A stretch of 31,470 bases of DNA from UBA7185 sp964606855. GTDB taxonomy: Bacteria; Bacillota; Peptococcia; Peptococcales; Peptococcaceae. Position numbers and translations under genes: made by a program. The stretch covers positions 1 to 31,470 of the forward strand of contig CAZSHM010000017.1 of the NCBI GenBank assembly GCA_964606855.1. The letters run 5' to 3'. The notes under the pieces were generated by a model. The model ran no database searches, was not told the DNA's origin, and worked only from the letters and a program-made list of their open reading frames with translations. Positions 16,142 to 24,589 of this stretch are shown here, piece by piece (positions within the stretch are counted from its first letter, which is position 1; each line of letters opens with the position of its first letter).

Positions 16142-19100
16142 GTGGAAGCGAAAGATCCGGAGCGCAGCGCGGAGCCATCCCGCGCGGAGACGGAGCAGCC
16201 GCCCTTCGTGCATTTACATAACCATACCGCGTACAGCCTTCTGGACGGCGCCAGCAAGATCGAGGAGCTGATGCAGCGCGCCCAGGCGCTCCGCATGCCC
16301 GCGATGGCCATCACCGATCACGGCGTGATGTACGGGGCGGTGGATTTTTACAAGGCCTGCAAAAAGGCCGGCATTCGCCCCATCATCGGCTGCGAGGTCT
16401 ATGTGGCGCCGCGCAGCCGCTTTGACCGGCAGGCGGGCGTGGACGAGAACGCGTATCATCTGGTGCTCCTGGTCAAAAACGAGCAGGGCTACCGCAACCT
16501 TTCCCGCATGGAGTCGCTGGCCTCCCTGGAGGGGTTCTACTACAAGCCGCGGGTGGATCGGGAACTGCTGCAGCAGTACCACGACGGGCTGATCGCCCTC
16601 TCTGGGTGCCTCGCCGGGGAGGTGGCGCAGAAACTCCTGCAGGAGGACTACGAGGGTGCCCGCGCGGCGGCGGTCTGGTACCGCGACACGTTCGGCGCAG
16701 GGAACTACTACTTTGAAGTGCAGAACCACGGTCTGCCGGAGCAGCAGCGGGTGAACCCGCGCCTGGCGGAACTGGGCCGGGAACTGGGCGTCCCGCTGGT
16801 GGCCACGAACGACAACCACTATGTCTCCCCGGAGGATGCGCGCACGCAGGACGTGATGCTCTGCATCCAGACGGGGAAGACCCTGAGCGATGTCAACCGC
16901 ATGCGCTTTGAGGGCGACCAGTTCTATCTGAAAAGTTACGAGGAGATGCGCGCGGCCCTGGGGGAGTACCCGGAGGCGCTGGAGAACACGCTGAAGATCG
17001 CGGAGGCCTGCAATTTTGATTTTGTATTTGGCGAAAACCATATGCCGATCTTTGAAGTGCCCGAGGGATATACGCTGGACAGTTACCTGGAAGCGCTCTG
17101 CCGCCGGGAGATAGCCGTCCGCTACCAGCCTGTGACGGAGGAGGTGGAGCGGCGGCTGGAGTACGAGCTCTCCGTCATCGAGCAGATGGGCTATTCCGGC
17201 TATTTTCTCATCGTCTGGGACTTCGTCCGTTTTGCGCGCGAGCACGGTATCTATGTGGGGCCGGGGCGCGGCTCGGCGGCCGGCAGCATCGTCTCCTACG
17301 CGCTGGGCATCACCAGCATTGACCCGCTGCAGTACGATCTGCTCTTCGAGCGCTTCCTGAATCCGGAGCGCGTCAGCATGCCCGATATCGACATCGATTT
17401 TTGCTATGAGCGGCGCGGCGAGGTTCTCGACTATGTCATCCAAAAGTACGGGCAGGATCACGTCTCTCAGATCATCACGTTCGGCACCATGGCGGCGCGC
17501 GGCGCCCTGCGAGATGTGGGCCGGGTGATGGGCGTGCCCATCGCCACCGTCAACAAGGTGACGAAAGCCGTCCCCGAAGACAAAGATGTGACCCTCGAGA
17601 GAGCGCTGGCCGCCTCGCCCGAACTGCGGGGTTACTGCCAGAGCGACCCGCAGATCGCAGAGATGGTGGCCACCGCGCAGAAATTGGAGGGGCTCCCGCG
17701 CCACGCGGGTGTGCACGCCGCCGGTGTCGTGATCTCCAAAGAGCGGCTGGATTTCTATCTGCCGCTTCAGCGCTCGGCGGAGGGCGGGGTCGTCACCCAG
17801 TTCGCCAAGGAGAACGTGGAGGAGATCGGCCTGTTGAAGATGGACTTTCTCGGGCTGCGGACGCTGACCGTCATCAACAAGACGGTGGATCGGGTTGCAC
17901 AGGAGCACGGCGTCCGGCTGGACTTGGAGCGGATGCCCCTGGACGATCCCGCCACGTACCGGCTCCTGCAGGAGGGGGAGAGTCTCGGTGTTTTCCAGCT
18001 GGAGAGCAGCGGGCTGCGGGCCATCATGCGGGAGCTGCACCCCAGCAATATCGAGGATATCGTCGCCCTGGTGGCGCTCTACCGGCCCGGCCCGTTGAAC
18101 AGCGGCATGGTCGACGACTTCATCCAGCGCAAGCACGGAAAGAAGGAGATCGAATACCTGCATCCGCTCCTGGAGCCTATTCTCAAGCCGACCTACGGCG
18201 TGATCCTCTACCAGGAGCAGGTGATGCGCATCGCCAGCGATCTGGCGGGTTTCTCACTCGGGCAGGCCGATATGCTGCGGCGCGCCATGGGCAAGAAAAA
18301 GCCGGAGATCATCGCCGCCATGAAACAGGACTTCCTGGAGGGCGCGGCGCGCAAGCAGGTGAGCCGCGGCGTGGCGGAGCGCGTCTTTGAACTGATCGAA
18401 TACTTTGCCGGCTACGGGTTCAACAAGAGCCACAGCGCCGCCTATGCGATTGTCGCCTACCAGACGGCCTACCTCAAGGCGCACTATCCGGCGGAGTTCA
18501 TGGCCTCGCTTCTGACAAGCGTCATGGACACGACGGGGCGCGTATCCTTCTATATCGCCGAGTGCCGCCGGATGAACATTCCGGTTCTGACACCGGATAT
18601 CAATGAGAGCCGCGAGACGTTCACCGTCTCCGGCGGACGCATCCGCTTCGGCCTGGCCGCCATGAAGAATGTGGGGCTGGCCGCTACGCGCTCCATCATC
18701 GAACTGCGGGATACGGACGGGCCGTTCCGCTCCCTGCAGGACTTCTGCGCCCGCGTCGATTCGAGCCAGGTCAACAAGCGCATGATCGAGAATCTGATCA
18801 AGGGCGGCGCCTTCGATTCTCTGGGCGGCAACAAGCGTCAGCTGCTGGCGATTCTGGACCGCTGTGTCGAGGAGGGCAACGAGATTCGGCGCAGCAAGGC
18901 CAGCGCGCAGCTCTCGCTGTTTGACTTTGCGGAGCAGCCGGGGCTCACGGAGGGCTACGAGCCCATCCCGCTGCCGGATCTGGAGGATTTTTCCCTGAGG
19001 GAGCGCTTGGCCCTGGAAAAACAGATCCTGGGCCTTTACGTCAGCGGCCATCCGCTGGACGCCTACCGCAGTGTGCTGGCGGAGAAAACTTCGACAACGC

Positions 19101-19789
19101 TTGCCGATCTGACGGAGGACGCGGATCAGCAGCGCGTCGTGGTGGGCGGCATGATCAACGACTACAAGATCACCACGACCAAGAAAGGCGAGACCATGGC
19201 GACCTGTCAGTTCGAGGATCTGAGCGGGAGCATCGATGTGCTGGTGTTTCCCAAAGTCTTCCTGCGCTGCCGGGAATACTTGCAGCGGGAGGCCGTGGTG
19301 CTGATTCGCGGCCGCTACCTGGCACAGGAGGATACGCCCAAACTCGCCGCCGAGGAGATCAGCCCGCTCCCGGACGATGCGGCGTGGGCGCCGGAACAGG
19401 CCGGCGCCGCCGGGGATGCTTTCCGGCCGGCGCGGCGGGCGTCCGCTCCGCCCGAGCGGCAGCGCGGGGGAGATCCGGATTTCGCCGCCGCAGCTTCTCC
19501 GGAAGCTGCGGGTTCCGGGGTGAAGCCGCTGTGCGAGATCGCAAACGAGCGGGAGAAGAAACTCTATCTGCGCCTGGACGCGGAGCAGGAGAAGCCGGCC
19601 GTCCAGCAGCAGCTGCGCCACATTCTGCGCGCGCACAGCGGTCCCACGCCGGTCTACTTCTACTTCACGCGCGACAAACGGCTCGTGCTGGCGGAGTACC
19701 AGTACTGGGTGGAGAGCAGCAGCGAACTCCTGATCGCGCTGAGCAGGCTCTTGGGTGCGGAAAACATCTCCGTCAAGAGCAGGACATGA
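16142..19789 (+). CDS. dnaE: DNA polymerase III alpha subunit
   Basis: A 1215-residue replicative polymerase of the DnaE type. The N-terminal PHP domain begins HLHNHTAYSLLDG (24-36) and retains ITDHG and NDNHYV, so its metal site may be intact. The catalytic aspartates are Asp415 and Asp417 (PDIDIDF) and Asp568 (KMDFLGL), spaced as in E. coli. GRGSAAGSIVSYALG precedes the palm motif. A helix-hairpin-helix region and an OB fold (about 1000-1080, VVVGGMINDYKI) follow, then an Ala/Pro-rich linker of about 50 residues and a final small domain. Start: GTG 16142 has GGAAGGAGG eight bases upstream; the in-frame GTG at 16103 would precede the ribosome binding site. A perfect 10-bp hairpin (19488-19497 with 19502-19511) lies in the linker-coding part. 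Confidence 0.95.
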   Translation: MEAKDPERSAEPSRAETEQPPFVHLHNHTAYSLLDGASKIEELMQRAQALRMPAMAITDHGVMYGAVDFYKACKKAGIRPIIGCEVYVAPRSRFDRQAGVDENAYHLVLLVKNEQGYRNLSRMESLASLEGFYYKPRVDRELLQQYHDGLIALSGCLAGEVAQKLLQEDYEGARAAAVWYRDTFGAGNYYFEVQNHGLPEQQRVNPRLAELGRELGVPLVATNDNHYVSPEDARTQDVMLCIQTGKTLSDVNRMRFEGDQFYLKSYEEMRAALGEYPEALENTLKIAEACNFDFVFGENHMPIFEVPEGYTLDSYLEALCRREIAVRYQPVTEEVERRLEYELSVIEQMGYSGYFLIVWDFVRFAREHGIYVGPGRGSAAGSIVSYALGITSIDPLQYDLLFERFLNPERVSMPDIDIDFCYERRGEVLDYVIQKYGQDHVSQIITFGTMAARGALRDVGRVMGVPIATVNKVTKAVPEDKDVTLERALAASPELRGYCQSDPQIAEMVATAQKLEGLPRHAGVHAAGVVISKERLDFYLPLQRSAEGGVVTQFAKENVEEIGLLKMDFLGLRTLTVINKTVDRVAQEHGVRLDLERMPLDDPATYRLLQEGESLGVFQLESSGLRAIMRELHPSNIEDIVALVALYRPGPLNSGMVDDFIQRKHGKKEIEYLHPLLEPILKPTYGVILYQEQVMRIASDLAGFSLGQADMLRRAMGKKKPEIIAAMKQDFLEGAARKQVSRGVAERVFELIEYFAGYGFNKSHSAAYAIVAYQTAYLKAHYPAEFMASLLTSVMDTTGRVSFYIAECRRMNIPVLTPDINESRETFTVSGGRIRFGLAAMKNVGLAATRSIIELRDTDGPFRSLQDFCARVDSSQVNKRMIENLIKGGAFDSLGGNKRQLLAILDRCVEEGNEIRRSKASAQLSLFDFAEQPGLTEGYEPIPLPDLEDFSLRERLALEKQILGLYVSGHPLDAYRSVLAEKTSTTLADLTEDADQQRVVVGGMINDYKITTTKKGETMATCQFEDLSGSIDVLVFPKVFLRCREYLQREAVVLIRGRYLAQEDTPKLAAEEISPLPDDAAWAPEQAGAAGDAFRPARRASAPPERQRGGDPDFAAAASPEAAGSGVKPLCEIANEREKKLYLRLDAEQEKPAVQQQLRHILRAHSGPTPVYFYFTRDKRLVLAEYQYWVESSSELLIALSRLLGAENISVKSRT

Positions 19790-19793
19790 CCCC

Positions 19794-19813
19794 CCTCCCG
19801 GCAAAGCGGGAGG
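19794..19813 (+). other. Short GC-rich hairpin between dnaE and coaD
   Basis: CCTCCCG pairs with CGGGAGG around a GCAAAG loop, five bases after the dnaE stop codon. Only TT follows, so a terminator is doubtful; it may be a weak terminator or an RNA processing or stabilising hairpin. Confidence 0.4.
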
Positions 19814-19876
19814 TTCCCGCGGGCGCGGCGGTTCTGCGGAGATGCCGCCCCTTTTAGGAAAGCCTAGGAGGTTTCT

Positions 19877-20368
19877 ATGAAAATCGCAGTATACGCCGGC
19901 ACCTTCGACCCCATCACCAACGGGCATCTGAGTGTGCTTCGGAGCGCGGTCAACGTCTTTGACGAGGTGATCGTGGGCGTGGCCGCCGACAACAACAAGC
20001 GCACCTTGTTCACGCTCCGGGAGCGCGCGGCACTGGCCGAGGCCAGCGTGAGCGGATTACCGCACGTGCGCGTGGAGACATTCTCCGGACTTTTGGTCGA
20101 TTTCGCCCGCACTGTCGGGGCCGCGGCGCTGGTCCGCGGGCTGCGCATGGTCTCGGACTTTGAGTATGAGATGCAGATGGCGCTGTTCAACAAGGATCTC
20201 AACCGCGACCTGGAGACGGTGTTTTTCATCGCCGATGCAGCCCACTCCTTCATCAGTTCCAGCCAGGTGCGGACCATCGCCAGCCTCGGGGGCGATGTCT
20301 CCAAGTATGTCTCGGCGCCGGTGGCGGAAGCGCTGCGCGTCAAATATCAGGGCTCCGAAAAAGCGTGA
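19877..20368 (+). CDS. coaD: Phosphopantetheine adenylyltransferase
   Basis: A 163-residue enzyme that transfers AMP to 4'-phosphopantetheine, the fourth step of coenzyme A synthesis. The nucleotidyltransferase motif GTFDPITNGH (8-17) and the C-terminal ISSSQVR motif (130s) are both present, as is the RGLRMVSDFEYE stretch. ATG 19877 follows AGGAGG. In many Firmicutes coaD follows rsmD; here it lies between dnaE and pyk, on the same strand as both, 87 bases after dnaE. Confidence 0.95.
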   Translation: MKIAVYAGTFDPITNGHLSVLRSAVNVFDEVIVGVAADNNKRTLFTLRERAALAEASVSGLPHVRVETFSGLLVDFARTVGAAALVRGLRMVSDFEYEMQMALFNKDLNRDLETVFFIADAAHSFISSSQVRTIASLGGDVSKYVSAPVAEALRVKYQGSEKA

Positions 20369-20432
20369 GGCACCGAAGCGAAGCAGGCCGCGGGGAGATG
20401 ACCGCGCGGTAGGAAACGAGGGAGGGAGCGCT

Positions 20433-22172
20433 ATGGAAAAGCGAACAAAGATTGTCTGCACGATCGGACCGGCGAGCGAATCGATCGAGACTCTGGCAGC
20501 ACTTTTGCAGAACGGGATGAACGTTGCCCGGCTGAATTTTTCGCACGGGACGCACGAGGAGCACGCCGCCCGCATCGACAACATCCGCAAGGCGTCGCAG
20601 CTGACGGGCATCCCCGTGGCCATCATGCTGGACACCAAAGGCCCGGAGATCCGCGTGGGACAGTTGGAGGAGGAGGGGATCCTCCTGGAGGCGGGCAGAG
20701 AAGTGCGGCTCACGACGGAGGCGGTCACCGGCAACGCGGAGCGGTTCGGCGTCAGCTATCAGAATATCGTCGAGGATGTGGCGGTGGGACAGCACATCCT
20801 CCTGGATGACGGTCTCATCGACCTGGAGATCCTGGAGGTCTGCGCGCCGGACATCCGCTGCCGCGTCCTGAACAGCGGCAGACTCTCCAGCCGCAAGGGC
20901 GTCAACATCCCCAGCGTGGCCCTGAATTTGCCGGCCGTCAGCGAGAAAGACCGCGAGGACATCCTCTTCGGCATCGCCCGGCAGGTGGACTTCGTGGCCG
21001 CCTCCTTCGTGCGCAATGCCGATGACGTCCTGCAGATCCGCCGCATCCTGGAGGAGCACAGCGCCGACATCCAGATCATCGCCAAGATCGAGAATCAGCA
21101 GGGGGTCGACCATCTGGACGAGATCCTGGCCGTCTCCGACGGATTGATGGTGGCGCGCGGCGATCTGGGGGTGGAGATCCCGACGGAGCGGGTGCCGCTT
21201 CTGCAGAAGCAGATGATCCACGCCTGCAATCTGGCGGGGAAACCGGTCATCACCGCCACGCAGATGCTGGATTCCATGATCAGAAATCCGCGCCCCACAC
21301 GGGCGGAGGCGAACGATGTGGCGAACGCCATCTTCGACGGTACGGACGCCGTGATGCTCTCCGGGGAGACGGCGGCGGGCAGCTATCCCGTCGAGGCCGT
21401 GCGCACGATGGCACGGATCGCCGCTACAACCGAGGAGGCGCTGCGCCGCCGTCCGCTGCCGGAGCAGGGCACGGGGCTGATCCCCGATGCCATCGGCTAC
21501 GCCACCTGCACGGTCGCGGAGCAGTTGAAGGCGCGGGCGATCATCACGGCGACGGAGACCGGCTCCACCGCCCGCAAAGTGGCGCATTACCGGCCCGGCG
21601 CGGAGGTGCTGGCCGTCTCCAGCCGGGAGCGCACACTGCGGCAGCTGCTGCTTGTCTGGGGCGTGACGCCGATCCTGGGCGAGCCGGTCTGCAACACCGA
21701 CGACATGATTCAGAATTCTGTGCAGCGCTGCCTCGAGGCGGGCCGGATCCACGACGGCGACGTGGTGGTTCTGACGGCGGGCGTGCCGGTGGGCATCTCC
21801 GGCACGACGAATCTGCTGAAGGTGGAGATGGTCGGCAAGATGCTGGCCAAGGGCCGCGGTTTCGGCAAGGGCTCCGTTTCCGGGTTTGCCCGCGTCGTGA
21901 CCTGCGCGGAGAATTTGCCGCCTGTCCGGGAAAACGAGATCCTGGTGGCCTGCGCCACCGACGCGTCCTACCTGCCGGCGATGCGCGCCGCCAAAGCCAT
22001 CGTCACCGAGGCGGCCGGGATGACCACGCACGGGGTCGTCACCGCCTTCAGCCTCAACAAGCCCATCATCACCGGCGCAGAGGGGATCACCGGGCTGGTG
22101 CAGGACGGGGAGATGATCACACTGGAACTGGATACCGGCATCATCTACAAAGGGCAGACGGGCATCCAGTGA
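20433..22172 (+). CDS. pyk: Pyruvate kinase with C-terminal PEP-utiliser-like domain
   Basis: A 579-residue pyruvate kinase, making ATP and pyruvate from phosphoenolpyruvate. It starts with TKIVCTIGPAS, contains the MNVARLNFSHG and MLDTKGPEIR stretches, the signature IIAKIENQQGVDHLDEI, and ITATQMLDSM with DVANAIFDGTDAVMLSGE. Residues from about 475 add the Firmicutes-type extra domain, related to the phosphohistidine domain of PEP-utilising enzymes, containing AAGMTTHGVV and ENEILVACAT. ATG 20433 has GGAGGGAG seven bases upstream; the longer frame overlapping coaD from 20160 is rejected. It is 64 bases after coaD and 19 before tcdA. Confidence 0.95.
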   Translation: MEKRTKIVCTIGPASESIETLAALLQNGMNVARLNFSHGTHEEHAARIDNIRKASQLTGIPVAIMLDTKGPEIRVGQLEEEGILLEAGREVRLTTEAVTGNAERFGVSYQNIVEDVAVGQHILLDDGLIDLEILEVCAPDIRCRVLNSGRLSSRKGVNIPSVALNLPAVSEKDREDILFGIARQVDFVAASFVRNADDVLQIRRILEEHSADIQIIAKIENQQGVDHLDEILAVSDGLMVARGDLGVEIPTERVPLLQKQMIHACNLAGKPVITATQMLDSMIRNPRPTRAEANDVANAIFDGTDAVMLSGETAAGSYPVEAVRTMARIAATTEEALRRRPLPEQGTGLIPDAIGYATCTVAEQLKARAIITATETGSTARKVAHYRPGAEVLAVSSRERTLRQLLLVWGVTPILGEPVCNTDDMIQNSVQRCLEAGRIHDGDVVVLTAGVPVGISGTTNLLKVEMVGKMLAKGRGFGKGSVSGFARVVTCAENLPPVRENEILVACATDASYLPAMRAAKAIVTEAAGMTTHGVVTAFSLNKPIITGAEGITGLVQDGEMITLELDTGIIYKGQTGIQ

Positions 22173-22191
22173 AGCGAGGGGAGGCAATCGC

Positions 22192-22938
22192 ATGACAGAC
22201 CAGTACGACCGCACGCGGCGGCTGATCGGCGAGGCGGGACTGGCGCGCCTCCGCGCCGCCCATGTGGTGGTGGCGGGCGTGGGAGGCGTCGGTTCCTTCG
22301 CGGCGGAGGCGCTGGCCCGCGCAGGGATCGGCCGGCTGACGCTGATCGACCACGACACGGTGGATATCACGAATCTCAACCGGCAGATTCACGCCACCCG
22401 GGAGACGGTGGGCGCGCCCAAAGTGGAAGTGATGGCGGCGCGCATTGCATCCATCGACCCCTCGATTGCGGTGCGCGCGCTGCGGACGTTTGTGCTGCCG
22501 GAGAATGTGGATGCCATACTCGCGGGCGAATCCTGCGAGTATGTGATCGACGCGGTGGACACGGTGACGGCCAAAGTGGCGCTGATTCTCTGCGCCCGCG
22601 CGCACGGCATCCCGCTCATCAGCAGCATGGGCGCCGCCAACAAGCTGGACGCCGGAAAGTTTGAGATCACCGATCTCTCGCGCACGCACACCTGCCCGCT
22701 GGCGCGCGCCCTGCGGCAGCAGCTGCGCAGGCGAGGCGTGGAGACAGGGGTGGAAGTGCTCTACTCTACGGCCAGACCGTATCCGCCGGCGGCGGATGCT
22801 GCGCCGGAGGAGGACGCATCGCGGCGGCAGCCGCCGGGCAGCATCTCCTATGTGCCGGCGGTGGCGGGGCTTCTGCTCGCGGGGCATGTCATCCAGCGGC
22901 TGCTGGAGCGGCCGGATGCGGAGACGGAGGGGGTCTGA
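22192..22938 (+). CDS. tcdA: tRNA threonylcarbamoyladenosine dehydratase, TcdA-like
   Basis: A 248-residue ThiF/E1-like enzyme. It starts QYDRTRRLIGEAGLARL and has the ATP-binding GVGGVGSFAAEALARAGIG, DNxNxNRQ-like DITNLNRQIHA, VIDAVDTVTAK and SSMGAANKLD. TcdA cyclises threonylcarbamoyladenosine at tRNA position 37. In E. coli it works with CsdA/CsdE, which are not in the window. The start is at ATG 22192 with GAGGGGAGG upstream. The remaining ThiF-family members (MoeB, ThiF) usually carry zinc CxxC motifs, which this protein lacks, supporting TcdA. Confidence 0.9.
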   Translation: MTDQYDRTRRLIGEAGLARLRAAHVVVAGVGGVGSFAAEALARAGIGRLTLIDHDTVDITNLNRQIHATRETVGAPKVEVMAARIASIDPSIAVRALRTFVLPENVDAILAGESCEYVIDAVDTVTAKVALILCARAHGIPLISSMGAANKLDAGKFEITDLSRTHTCPLARALRQQLRRRGVETGVEVLYSTARPYPPAADAAPEEDASRRQPPGSISYVPAVAGLLLAGHVIQRLLERPDAETEGV

Positions 22939-23002
22939 CGGAATGGGGCGCTTGCGGAATCCGTTTCGGCCGGCCGTACCGCCAAAAAGTTCGGATTGCC
23001 GA

Positions 23003-23036
23003 TTGACTTTTACAGAAGGATTTTGTACACTATAGA
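23003..23036 (+). promoter_or_regulatory. Promoter(s) of trxA
   Basis: Two overlapping sigma-A-like options occur: TTGACT (23003-23008) with TACACT (23026-23031) at 17 bases spacing, and TTTACA (23009-23014) with TATAGA (23031-23036) at 16 bases. Either lies 40-50 bases before the trxA start. Which is used cannot be told from sequence. Confidence 0.7.
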
Positions 23037-23076
23037 CAGATGGTTCGTTCAGGGAATAGTTTAGGAGGGTTCGGAT

Positions 23077-23400
23077 ATGGCAAGTGCGAATATTGTTATG
23101 CTGACGGAGGATAATTTCCGGGCGGAAGTGCTGCAGTCGGATCTGCCGGTGCTGGTCGATTTCTGGGCGGCCTGGTGCGGCCCCTGCAAAATGATCGCCC
23201 CGGTGGTGGAAGAATTGGCCAACGATTTTGCCGGCAAGGCGAAGGTCTGCAAGCTCAATGTGGACGATTGCGGGCGTGTTGCGCAGTCCTACGGCGTCAT
23301 GAGCATTCCCACGCTGATCGTGTTCAAGAACGGGCAGGAGGCCAACCGCGTCGTGGGGTTCCGCCCCAAGGCGGAACTCGCAAAGCTCCTGGAAGCCTGA
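23077..23400 (+). CDS. trxA: Thioredoxin
   Basis: A 107-residue classical thioredoxin with the WCGPC active site (Cys34, Cys37), the preceding LPVLVDFWA strand, the cis-proline stretch SIPTLIVFKNG and the C-terminal GFRPKAELAKLLEA helix. It transfers electrons from thioredoxin reductase to oxidised protein cysteines in the cytoplasm. ATG 23077 has AGGAGGG seven bases upstream. It has its own promoter and terminator, so it is a single-gene unit; no thioredoxin reductase gene lies beside it. Confidence 0.97.
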   Translation: MASANIVMLTEDNFRAEVLQSDLPVLVDFWAAWCGPCKMIAPVVEELANDFAGKAKVCKLNVDDCGRVAQSYGVMSIPTLIVFKNGQEANRVVGFRPKAELAKLLEA

Positions 23401-23459
23401 GGCGGAGAGGAACTGCGCGGGGAGAATTCTGAAAGTAATCCCATAGGTGCAGATTCGAG

Positions 23460-23484
23460 AACGGACCCTTGCGGTCCGTTTTTT
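23460..23484 (+). terminator. Intrinsic terminator after trxA
   Basis: An 8-bp stem (23460-23467 with 23473-23480, loop CTTGC) merges into a run of six T residues (23479-23484), 60 bases after the trxA stop codon. Confidence 0.9.
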
Positions 23485-23560
23485 GTCGCCGGCACTCTGC
23501 CGTCTGGCGCGGCCGGCGGCAGAGCGGCGTTGGAGGACGCCGGGAGAGGGGGAACCCGCA

Positions 23561-24505
23561 GTGATCCTGAACATAAGCGGCCGCACGGACATCGCGGCCT
23601 TCTACGCGCCCTGGCTTCTGGAGCGCCTGCGGGCCGGGTTTGTGCGGGTGCGCAATCCCTATCGGCCGCAGCAGGTGCACGAGTATCGGCTGACGCCGGA
23701 GGCGACGGACTGCCTGGTTTTCTGCACCAAGAATCCGGCGCCGCTCCTGGCGCTGCCGGAACTTGTGGAGCGGCTGCGGGATTTTGAGACCTACTTTTTC
23801 GTCACGATGACTCCCTACGGCACCGATGTGGAGCCGCGCGTGCCCGCGTGGCAGGAGGTCGCCGGGGCGACGGAGGCGCTCTCCCGCCGCTTTGGGAGAA
23901 AGCGCGTCGCCTGGCGGTATGATCCTATTTTCCTCTCCGCGTCCTGCGATGTCGCCTTCCACCGGAAGCGTTTTCCGCGCATGGCGGAGCGGATCGCGCC
24001 TTCGGTGCACCGATGCGTCATCAGCTTTCTCGACTGCTACGCAAAGACCGCGCGCAACGCGCCGGATCTCCGCCCGCCCGATGCCGCGCAGACAGAGGAG
24101 CTTGCGGCGTGGATCGGCGAGACGGCGGCGCGGCTGGATCTTCCCGTCAGCACCTGCGCCGAGGCGGCCGATCTCCGGCGTTTCGGCATCGCGCAGGAGG
24201 GCTGTATCAGCCCGCGCTTTCTGGAGGCGGCCTGCGGGTGCGCCTGGCGGGAGGTGCGGCACAGACCGCTGCGGCCGGACTGCCGCTGTCTGCCGAGCCG
24301 CGATATCGGCGCGTACAACAGCTGCCCGCACGGCTGCCGCTACTGCTATGCCAACTACGACGCGGCGGCCGTGGCGGCCAACGTCCGCCGCCACGATGTG
24401 CACTCGCCCTTCCTTTTGGGCGGGGAGGAGCCGGACGATACCGTGTACAAGGTTGCGCAGCCCTCCCTGCGGGAGGCGCAGATGCGCATCCGCTGGGACG
24501 GCTGA
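23561..24505 (+). CDS. DUF1848 family protein with C-terminal CxxxCxxC motif
   Basis: A 314-residue protein of the DUF1848 type. It begins MILNISGRTDIAAFYAPWLL and has the family blocks VFCTKNPAPLL, YFFVTMTPYG, VAWRYDPIFL and AGWI-like helices. Near the end, CPHGCRYCYANY places Cys255, Cys259 and Cys262 as CxxxCxxC, the radical-SAM iron-sulphur pattern, but at the C-terminus rather than the N-terminus, with further cysteines (CGC, CRC) just before. The family has no established reaction; a radical-SAM-like or iron-sulphur role is inferred from the motif. Start: GTG 23561 with GAGGGGG nine bases upstream; the longer frame from 23447 runs through the trxA terminator. No promoter was identified. 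Confidence 0.86.
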   Translation: MILNISGRTDIAAFYAPWLLERLRAGFVRVRNPYRPQQVHEYRLTPEATDCLVFCTKNPAPLLALPELVERLRDFETYFFVTMTPYGTDVEPRVPAWQEVAGATEALSRRFGRKRVAWRYDPIFLSASCDVAFHRKRFPRMAERIAPSVHRCVISFLDCYAKTARNAPDLRPPDAAQTEELAAWIGETAARLDLPVSTCAEAADLRRFGIAQEGCISPRFLEAACGCAWREVRHRPLRPDCRCLPSRDIGAYNSCPHGCRYCYANYDAAAVAANVRRHDVHSPFLLGGEEPDDTVYKVAQPSLREAQMRIRWDG

Positions 24506-24589
24506 CGCCGGCCGCGCTCGGGGGGGCGCAGACCCACCGGGGAGGGAATCCCGGGAAGGGTTCGCGACAGAGAGGAAAAGAGGGATCCT

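Noticed and set aside
14200..16314. A 704-residue minus-strand open frame opposite yqeY and the YtoI-like gene
   Set aside because: No protein family pattern; the plus strand holds two clear genes with ribosome binding sites.
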